From: Methanobacteriota archaeon
GTDB lineage: Archaea; Thermoplasmatota; Poseidoniia; Poseidoniales; Poseidoniaceae
NCBI GenBank assembly: GCA_002715725.1
Contig: PAZU01000034.1
Location: 1-48,474, forward strand
Length of the DNA: 48,474 nucleotides
Reading direction: 5' to 3'
Position numbers and translations under genes: made by a program. The first letter of the stretch is position 1. Each line of letters opens with the position of its first letter. Below the pieces are notes generated by a model. That model had not been told where the DNA came from. It searched no databases and was given only the letters and a program-made list of their open reading frames with translations. Positions 43,085 to 48,474 of the stretch are shown here, piece by piece.

Positions 43085-45439
43085 ATGGAAAAGCTCAGCT
43101 TCAGCATTCACCCCGAAATTCATAATAAACCTCGCAGTGGATGGAAGCCTTCCTTTGCTGAGAGATGGAAGCTCGAAAGCAGTGATCTTGAATCACTTAG
43201 AGATCACATATTGAATGGCGGTGCATTTGTGGCTGCAGCTATGACATCCCATAGAAGATCAAGTGCTGCATTTGACTACGCCAATCTTGCCTGTGTTGAT
43301 ATTGACAATGGACTCAAAATTGATGATTTCCTGAAGCATCCATTAGCTCGTAGTGCTACTTTCGCTTATACAACTGCTAGCCATAATGCTGCTGAAAACA
43401 AGCATCGATACAGAGTAATATTTCAACTGCCTCAAAAGGTTACTGACGGTGACATCTATAAGGCTATCCTGACGATCTTATCTAAGGCTCTAGGAGGAGA
43501 TCAAGCTTGCACAGATGCATGTCGATTGTTCTACGGAAATAGCGAAGGAGAAACAATCCTATGGCAACCTTCAACCTTTTTACCAGTAGATCTTATTAGT
43601 GAAGCTGAAAAGGAAGCTGAGAAAAGAAGAACACGCTATGACCACGAAACAAAAGACTATGACCAAATAACAATTGATCAAGCTATCTATTGTCTAGAGC
43701 AAGTCATAGAACCAACCAGTGAAGGGGATTACCAAAGATTTACTAAAGTCACTGCAGCAGCGAGAGCTGGTGGAAGTTCTATTTATACAGCTTGGTGTGA
43801 CTGGGCTTCTCAAGGACATCATGGGTCAGGGAGTAACTCCAGACGTTGTACTGAAAAGTTCTTCTATGGTTTCAACGGATCAAGTCTTGCTACTTTGTTC
43901 TACTGTGCAAATGAATGCGATTCAGAATGGCGCAAAAAACTTCCTTCAGAACTAAAAGGGTCAGGAGATTTCGGAACAGATTTCATTGGCCAACGTTTCT
44001 CAGTCAGTGGCTACGACCACTCCGATTTTGGCGGAGAAGACGAAGAGGCGGAAGAAGAAGTAATCGCTACACCGACTCAAGGTTTATTCAGCGAAAATAG
44101 ACCTTGGAATATCATCGCTCCTACTCCTCCTCCAGTTACTACTCCACCAACTCATCATGCCGAAGAGATCTCAGATGAACCTGCGGTTCACGCGCGAAAT
44201 ACACAAAACAGGGATGGTCTAAGTGAAATTGAAATCATCGAAAGGCATCTTCGCCTTGCTTACCCTGACCTACGTCGCAATGCAATGTCTTTGGATATGG
44301 AATATGGATCCAAAGCTAACCCCAGTATTATTCGGGACGTTTCGACTACCTACGTCAAAATCCCTACCCGAGAAGGTAGAGCCTTCCCAAAAACCTTAGT
44401 GTATGACGTCACTACGGTGATGGCAGACAGGAATGAATACAACCCTTGTAAAGCTTATTTAGAATTTGTAGCTAGCAGAAGTACGCCTTGTAATTACTTC
44501 GATACATTGGCTTCAACTTTAATTGGAACCCCAGAAGATATAGCACAGAATCCTAGAATGCCTGATGGAAAACTTCTAGCTGATGTGATCATGAAACGCT
44601 TCATGATTGGAGCAGTGGCAAGAGTTCTACAGCCTGGGGTAAGACATGACTGGATGCCTATCTTTATTGGTGGGCAGAACTGTGGTAAATCCACATTCTT
44701 CCAATACCTCACTCCACCTGATCCTGCAGATCCTGGCAATTACCCTTGGGTTTCCACTATCCAACAAGGTATTGAATATCTGAAAGATAGACCTCATGCA
44801 CTTCACTCTGGCTGGATTGTTGTATTAGATGAAGCCGAAAGATACTTTAAAAGAAAACACGTTGAAGAATTAAAAAACTTGGTTAGTGTTTCAGTCGATA
44901 GAAGTGCTCGGAAATATGAGAATGAAAAGAATTATCCTCGCAGCTTTGTTCTTGCAGGAGCTACTAACGGTATGGACTTCCTTGTAGATCCAACAGGTAA
45001 TAGACGCTTCATGCCTATTATTGTTTCAGGAAAAGTTGCATCGAAAGATAATCCTAAATTAAAGATCATAGATCTCGACAGACTTAAAGCAGATCGCAAT
45101 TCTATTTGGGCTGCAGCTTACCAAGCTTATCTCGACGAGCCAATTCATAATTTCTCAAGCTACGAACTTAGTCACATCGCTGATTACATTGACAGCTTCA
45201 CTAAAGACAGTCCATTAGAAACAAGAATTGCAGAAACCTTAACAAGGAATATGTCTGGTTATTACAAGACTCAAGGGTATATAACCCTCTCCGACCTCTA
45301 TTCATGGCTAGAAATCGCTGTCGATAAACAAGCTCAGATAGGGATGCAAGTAACTGATGCTTTGAAGCGTTTAAATTACAAGCAATGCCGTGCAACTATT
45401 GATGGTAAGACTCGCCGTATTTGGCTTAGACCTAATTGA
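43085..45439 (+). CDS. primase-helicase with VapE-type SF3 helicase domain
   Basis: 784 aa. The N-terminal 190 residues look like an archaeo-eukaryotic primase: LACVDIDNG (acidic metal motif), ENKHRYRVIFQLPQ and ACRLFYGN. Next comes a PriCT-like helical region with AWCDWASQGHHG. The C-terminal half is a VapE-family SF3 helicase: Walker A FIGGQNCGKSTFFQYL (about residues 528-543), Walker B GWIVVLDEAE, then SVDRSARKYENEKNYPRSF and GATNGMDFLVDPTGNRRFM. It unwinds DNA and probably primes replication. With no DNA polymerase in view it is the central replication enzyme here. Confidence 0.88.
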   Translation: MEKLSFSIHPEIHNKPRSGWKPSFAERWKLESSDLESLRDHILNGGAFVAAAMTSHRRSSAAFDYANLACVDIDNGLKIDDFLKHPLARSATFAYTTASHNAAENKHRYRVIFQLPQKVTDGDIYKAILTILSKALGGDQACTDACRLFYGNSEGETILWQPSTFLPVDLISEAEKEAEKRRTRYDHETKDYDQITIDQAIYCLEQVIEPTSEGDYQRFTKVTAAARAGGSSIYTAWCDWASQGHHGSGSNSRRCTEKFFYGFNGSSLATLFYCANECDSEWRKKLPSELKGSGDFGTDFIGQRFSVSGYDHSDFGGEDEEAEEEVIATPTQGLFSENRPWNIIAPTPPPVTTPPTHHAEEISDEPAVHARNTQNRDGLSEIEIIERHLRLAYPDLRRNAMSLDMEYGSKANPSIIRDVSTTYVKIPTREGRAFPKTLVYDVTTVMADRNEYNPCKAYLEFVASRSTPCNYFDTLASTLIGTPEDIAQNPRMPDGKLLADVIMKRFMIGAVARVLQPGVRHDWMPIFIGGQNCGKSTFFQYLTPPDPADPGNYPWVSTIQQGIEYLKDRPHALHSGWIVVLDEAERYFKRKHVEELKNLVSVSVDRSARKYENEKNYPRSFVLAGATNGMDFLVDPTGNRRFMPIIVSGKVASKDNPKLKIIDLDRLKADRNSIWAAAYQAYLDEPIHNFSSYELSHIADYIDSFTKDSPLETRIAETLTRNMSGYYKTQGYITLSDLYSWLEIAVDKQAQIGMQVTDALKRLNYKQCRATIDGKTRRIWLRPN

Positions 45440-46103
45440 CATCCTCTTTAGGTGTAGCAAAAACTGCCATATTTCCAGCGATACTTACGCGGGTATCATC
45501 GCTATCAAAAAAAGGATTAACACTATGATGTAATCCTGCAGGAAAAAATAACATAATTGCCTCGGTTCTTTTATTTAATTGATATCCAGTAGATACCCAA
45601 TTACCTAATATGTCTTGGTAATGAAAAGCGAATGAATTATTTTGAGGGCGACTCGTTTTGACAGCATTGTCTTTCTGGTTTTGTTCTTCGAAGTCAACAG
45701 CTTCATGCATCCAGATAGTAAAAGAGAAAATACCTGAATGATCGTGCATAGGATTGTATTCGTATTGCTTCTGCTTATTAACCCACCAGCTATCTAGCTT
45801 GATTTCGAAATTGTTATATCGAAACTTGTCTCTAGGGTAATGACTCATAAAACGTTCCTGATAAGTAGGCCAATATTTACAAAATTGGTCTGCTAAAGGT
45901 ACGAGAACGTTGTTATTAAAAGAATTATCAGGATCATCCAACTCTAAACTTGAGCTAATTTGACCTATTAATTCGTTGCGTACATCTTGATCTTTCTTCT
46001 CCGCCGTTTCTATTCTCTTCCATAGATACTCCATCTCTGTTTCACTTAGACGAGCTTCCATCCAACCACCTGGTTCTCTAGCAGGGACGATCTTAGACTG
46101 CAT
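45432..46103 (-). CDS. 2OG-Fe(II) oxygenase family protein
   Basis: 223 aa on the minus strand, ending 8 nt inside the convergent primase-helicase gene. Active-site pattern: NPMHDHSGIFSFTIWMHE (HxD-like HDH), distal His in LFFPAGLHHSVNPFFD and Arg in TRVSIAGN. An N-terminal helical region of about 80 residues precedes the catalytic core. This form is also found in T4-like cyanophages. Fifth intact member of the family in the window; substrate unknown. Confidence 0.85.
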   Translation of the reverse strand: MQSKIVPAREPGGWMEARLSETEMEYLWKRIETAEKKDQDVRNELIGQISSSLELDDPDNSFNNNVLVPLADQFCKYWPTYQERFMSHYPRDKFRYNNFEIKLDSWWVNKQKQYEYNPMHDHSGIFSFTIWMHEAVDFEEQNQKDNAVKTSRPQNNSFAFHYQDILGNWVSTGYQLNKRTEAIMLFFPAGLHHSVNPFFDSDDTRVSIAGNMAVFATPKEDVN

Positions 46104-46482
46104 AAACCCCGTCGAAAAACTTTGTTCAATTATAAGATAGTGTCAGCTGAAAAGCCTGATATACATTGAATTTATGTTTTCTTGACAGGGTTGACAGGGT
46201 CGCCTAAGAACTTTGTAGGGAGAAACTAAATAATACTTAATCCTAATATTTTCCTTCGAGTTGTTCACTAAAAAGAACGTCTAATATCAAGCTAGGTCTT
46301 GGTTCTTCCTTCTTCCAAGAGAGGAGGATATATTCTGAGAGAGTTCTAGCAAACCCCGTCAACCCCGTCAGGTTGCTTAAGAACTAAGTCATACCAATTA
46401 AATACTCTTGACACCCTGTCAAGTCTTCTTTAGATTTCTGACAGGGTTTTTTAAGGTCAACTTGTCACAACGTAAATCTCCG
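46104..46482. promoter_or_regulatory. 379-bp gene-free region with TGACAGGG/CCCTGTCA repeats
   Basis: No ORF. Contains TTGACAGGG-TTGACAGGGT (46182-46200), ACCCCGTCA-ACCCCGTCA (46353-46370), ACACCCTGTCAAG (46411-46423) and TGACAGGG plus a T-run (46439-46452). The first two are inverted with respect to each other and pair over 18 bp with one A-C mismatch per unit; each is followed by a direct [CT]TAAGAACT. The segments can pair in alternative ways, as in an attenuator, or serve as regulator binding sites. Confidence 0.55.
46413..46452 (+). terminator. intrinsic terminator-like hairpin before 46483
   Basis: CCCTGTCA (46414-46421) pairs with TGACAGGG (46439-46446) across a 17-nt loop, followed by TTTTTT. 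It lies 31 nt upstream of the ATG at 46483, where a terminator would act as a leader attenuator. Confidence 0.6.
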
Positions 46483-46824
46483 ATGCCACGAGTTTCTCCT
46501 CAAAATACTGCTGCCTATCGAACAGATAATGCTGCCTTAGTCGATCACGATAGAAATTTACTTAGTCAAATAATATCTGTAGAAGAACCAACAGACGAAG
46601 AATATATAGATATAGCAAGATTATGTATGAGGTATTGGGACAGCCGTCCATTCCTACATATCAGAGAAGACTTGCAATTATGCTTATCTAAATGGAACCT
46701 ATCTAAAGAACAACTATTCGAGAAGACACGAAAGATATGGTTTTCTGGATATAGACCCAGCTGGGCTCCAGAGCAATCTGCATGCGTCGGATCAGGAGCA
46801 GACGTAGAAGAAGGAGCTAAGTAG
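46483..46824 (+). CDS. hypothetical protein behind an attenuator-like leader
   Basis: 113 aa from ATG 46483 (MPRVSPQNTAAYRTDNAALV); codons upstream would lie in the terminator hairpin. Helical, with Trp/Tyr (RLCMRYWDSRPFLHIREDLQ; KIWFSGYRPSWAPEQS). It overlaps the convergent gene end by 8 nt. Unrecognised. Confidence 0.6.
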   Translation: MPRVSPQNTAAYRTDNAALVDHDRNLLSQIISVEEPTDEEYIDIARLCMRYWDSRPFLHIREDLQLCLSKWNLSKEQLFEKTRKIWFSGYRPSWAPEQSACVGSGADVEEGAK

Positions 46825-46999
46825 CTGCTGACTCTTCGTAGATAGGAGGACCGTAACTTTTATATTCCAATTGCTTCTGAAGGAAAGCAGTCTTAGCCTT
46901 CAACTCCTTGTTCTCTTTCTCCAGCACATCAATGTGCTCTTGATAGACGATAATCATACCCTTTAGTCTATCATTCTCTAGTTCTTGATCCCAATTCAT
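46817..46999 (-). CDS. small coiled-coil protein
   Basis: 60 aa from ATG 46999-46997 (MNWDQELENDRLKGMIIVYQ), one nt after the upstream stop. A continuous heptad coiled coil (VLEKENKELKAKTAFLQKQL) ends in a short tail. Probably a partner of the TM/coiled-coil protein of the gene before it. Confidence 0.6.
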   Translation of the reverse strand: MNWDQELENDRLKGMIIVYQEHIDVLEKENKELKAKTAFLQKQLEYKSYGPPIYEESAAT

Positions 47000-47000
47000 C

Positions 47001-47228
47001 TCATCTCTTTTTGTGATCGTGTGATACATCTTCAAGATTTCTTATTCTTTTCTCATGGTCATGCAAGTTACGTTCAATATGTCTAATATCTTTACTGACT
47101 TCGTTTCTTAAAAGACGAACTTCATTTAAAATTGATTCCATACCCTTCTTCATACTGCCTTGCTCGAAGGCCATTCTCCACAACGCTCCTGTTGCGGCTA
47201 ATCCTAAAACGGCGACGACTTCAAGCAC
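47001..47228 (-). CDS. TM plus coiled-coil protein, XhlA/holin-accessory-like
   Basis: 75 aa. An N-terminal membrane helix MLEVVAVLGLAATGALWRMA is followed by a charged coiled coil (EVRLLRNEVSKDIRHIERNL, HDHEKRIRNLE). This is the layout of XhlA-type holin accessory proteins with reversed order, or of small phage membrane adaptors. Co-transcribed with 46817-46999. Confidence 0.6.
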   Translation of the reverse strand: MLEVVAVLGLAATGALWRMAFEQGSMKKGMESILNEVRLLRNEVSKDIRHIERNLHDHEKRIRNLEDVSHDHKKR

Positions 47229-47268
47229 TGATAAAACAATAGGGTTCCATATTTATTTTAAGTTACTA

Positions 47269-47805
47269 ATGGATACTAAAAGTATTGGACGTCCACCAAA
47301 AGCACCAAAGCACTGGGATCAACGTTTCCTTGTTATTGCATCTCATGTCGCTGGTTGGTCTAAAGATCCTTCCACTAAAGTTGGAGCAGTAGCTGTGAGG
47401 AATCGTAGGATACTCGCTACAGGATACAACGGTTTACCTGCAGGAGTAGATGACACCGATAGTCGACTAGCCAATAGAGAGACTCGTCTTAAAATGACAA
47501 CTCACGCAGAGATGAATTGTGTTGCTTACGCCGCACGTAGTGGTGTTTGTCTAACAGGTGCGACTATGTATGTTTGGCCGTTAATGACATGCAGCCAATG
47601 TGCTGCTGTTTTGATCCAAGCGGAAATAAATAAAGTAGTCGTTCCTGATTTTGTCGAACCATTTAGGTGGCAAGAAAGTTTTGATTTAGCTCGTCAAATG
47701 TTTGTAGAAGCGGGAGTTACTGTTCATAGGGTTCCGATGAAAGGTCCTGTGAATCAAGAAGAAGAACCGATAGATACATCACCTTGTTCGCTTGACGTAA
47801 CTTAG
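47269..47805 (+). CDS. dCMP deaminase
   Basis: 178 aa. Zinc and catalytic motifs: THAEMNCVAYAARSG (HAE, about residues 84-98) and PLMTCSQCAAVLIQAEIN (PxxxCxxC). The N-terminus has the allosteric/substrate region STKVGAVAVRNRRILATGYN and GLPAGVDD. Converts dCMP to dUMP for dTTP synthesis; found in many T4-like and other phages. Immediately followed by two further rightward genes. Confidence 0.93.
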   Translation: MDTKSIGRPPKAPKHWDQRFLVIASHVAGWSKDPSTKVGAVAVRNRRILATGYNGLPAGVDDTDSRLANRETRLKMTTHAEMNCVAYAARSGVCLTGATMYVWPLMTCSQCAAVLIQAEINKVVVPDFVEPFRWQESFDLARQMFVEAGVTVHRVPMKGPVNQEEEPIDTSPCSLDVT

Positions 47806-47838
47806 ACAGTAATTAACCTAGTTTGAAGGCTTAATTAA

Positions 47839-48078
47839 ATGTCTACTTTCCAAGTTGGTCATCGAGTGCGAAATATAACAGTCAATCAAGATGGATTTGT
47901 CGTCGGACAAACCCAGGCTGTTGGCCTCCATCTAGAAAAACTTCCTGTCATTATTGAAGGCTCTACGAGACAAGAGCTGTGGGATACTAAAAACGTAGAG
48001 TTAAAGCCCAAGAAAGAGCAATTAGTCAAGATGGGTGGTAAATTTAAACCACCAAAAGGCTTCCCATTAAACATATAG
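47839..48078 (+). CDS. small SH3-like protein
   Basis: 79 aa. FQVGHRVRNITVNQDGFVVG then WDTKNVELKPKKEQLVKMG has the pattern of a small beta-barrel (SH3-like) with a basic tail, similar in plan to the 3835-4101 product. Function unknown; starts 34 nt after the deaminase stop. Confidence 0.6.
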   Translation: MSTFQVGHRVRNITVNQDGFVVGQTQAVGLHLEKLPVIIEGSTRQELWDTKNVELKPKKEQLVKMGGKFKPPKGFPLNI

Positions 48079-48082
48079 CTCT

Positions 48083-48474
48083 ATGGCTCAATGGCCTATT
48101 CCACCTAACCTCCATTCAAAGATAGAAGGAGGGCCTATCTGTCCTTGTAAAGACCATTCTTTGGGATCTAAGGATGGCAAGATTCCTCGTTATAGCGATA
48201 GCCATGCCTGCGTTCGCTGTGTCTCTTCTTTGACAGAAGGAAGACTATCTCTAGATATTCATAAAATTGACAAAAAGCATAGAAGACGTTTCTTAGAATT
48301 CTGGTCATTTGTAGAGATAGGAACAGCAGACGAATGCTGGCCTTGGAGAGGACCGATGCATAGTCGATCTAATTCAACTTATTTTTCAATGCCTCGCCAT
48401 TGGGGAGGAAGACAATATTCAGCACCTCGAGTTGCTACTTGGTTTTCTTGGGGTGATATAGGACGCTTACCTAT
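48083..48474 (+). CDS. HNH endonuclease-like protein, 3' end beyond window
   Basis: Starts ATG 48083 (MAQWPIPPNLHSKIEGGPIC), open to the right edge with about 130 codons visible. An N-terminal zinc-binding region (CPCKDH ... HACVRC) is followed by FLEFWSFVEIGTADECWPWR and SAPRVATWFSWGDIGRLP, which is the usual N-terminal half of phage HNH proteins (FW..V....CW.W.G ... AHR..Y ... G.IP). The catalytic HNH triad would lie beyond the window. Probably a homing or packaging-type nicking enzyme. Confidence 0.75.
   Translation, partial: MAQWPIPPNLHSKIEGGPICPCKDHSLGSKDGKIPRYSDSHACVRCVSSLTEGRLSLDIHKIDKKHRRRFLEFWSFVEIGTADECWPWRGPMHSRSNSTYFSMPRHWGGRQYSAPRVATWFSWGDIGRLP

Overview
The window reads as part of a tailed cyanophage genome infecting marine picocyanobacteria (Prochlorococcus or Synechococcus). 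The evidence is a complete psbA (photosystem II D1), two tandem high-light-inducible (hli) genes, a large terminase plus portal, an AT-leaning composition and dense gene packing with many ATGA/TAATG overlaps. Both window ends cut through genes, so it is a fragment. I find no recognisable major capsid protein, tail tube/sheath, DNA polymerase, RNA polymerase, integrase, tRNA or CRISPR array. Morphotype therefore stays open, although many Gly-rich hydrophobic virion candidates would suit podovirus-like ejection proteins.

Layout. (1) 1-13.8 kb is almost entirely leftward: about 40 small, mostly unrecognised genes (45-361 aa), including a DUF932-like protein and a GP88-like protein. These genes are punctuated by ten copies of a 20-bp imperfect dyad (TGCAGT - 8 nt containing GTTGA - ACTGCA on the + strand), most directly abutting a start codon and most preceded by an intrinsic terminator. 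From 10.2 to 13.8 kb this becomes an array of terminator-dyad-small ORF cassettes. Two rightward islands interrupt it: a Dps/ferritin-like gene (6.16-6.69 kb) and a Gly/Ala-rich putative virion gene with two small followers (10.29-11.25 kb). (2) 13.8-14.6 kb is an 800-bp gene-free, highly structured region with AGCGAG[CT]G iterons, a long-range 15-bp stem and a 23-bp direct repeat; it separates the leftward and rightward halves and is a candidate origin or noncoding RNA. (3) 14.6-32.7 kb is a rightward late/virion operon: a 717-aa protein, a cupredoxin-tipped protein, several Gly-zipper or hydrophobic proteins, a PP-loop PAPS-reductase-like enzyme, an 11-residue-repeat protein, a candidate small terminase, a holin-like protein, large terminase, portal, and a scaffold-like ORF overlapping the portal gene by 503 nt in another frame. 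(4) 32.7-36.6 kb carries auxiliary metabolic genes: three 2OG-Fe(II) oxygenases around psbA and a fourth oxygenase remnant. (5) 36.6-48.5 kb is replication/nucleotide metabolism: a clamp-like protein, an NrdR-type zinc ribbon fused to a helix-turn-helix with a NrdR-box-like palindrome at its 3' end, SSB, a RecB-type nuclease, a VapE-type primase-helicase, a fifth 2OG-Fe(II) oxygenase, dCMP deaminase and a truncated HNH endonuclease.

Working together: the dyad-controlled leftward genes look like the early/host-takeover set; the 36-48 kb block supplies DNA synthesis functions; the 14-32 kb block builds and packages the particle; psbA/hli sustain photosynthesis during infection. A recurring theme is metal and redox chemistry: five intact 2OG-Fe(II) oxygenases, a Dps-like protein with all four ferroxidase residues, and a type-1-copper-like domain on a virion candidate.
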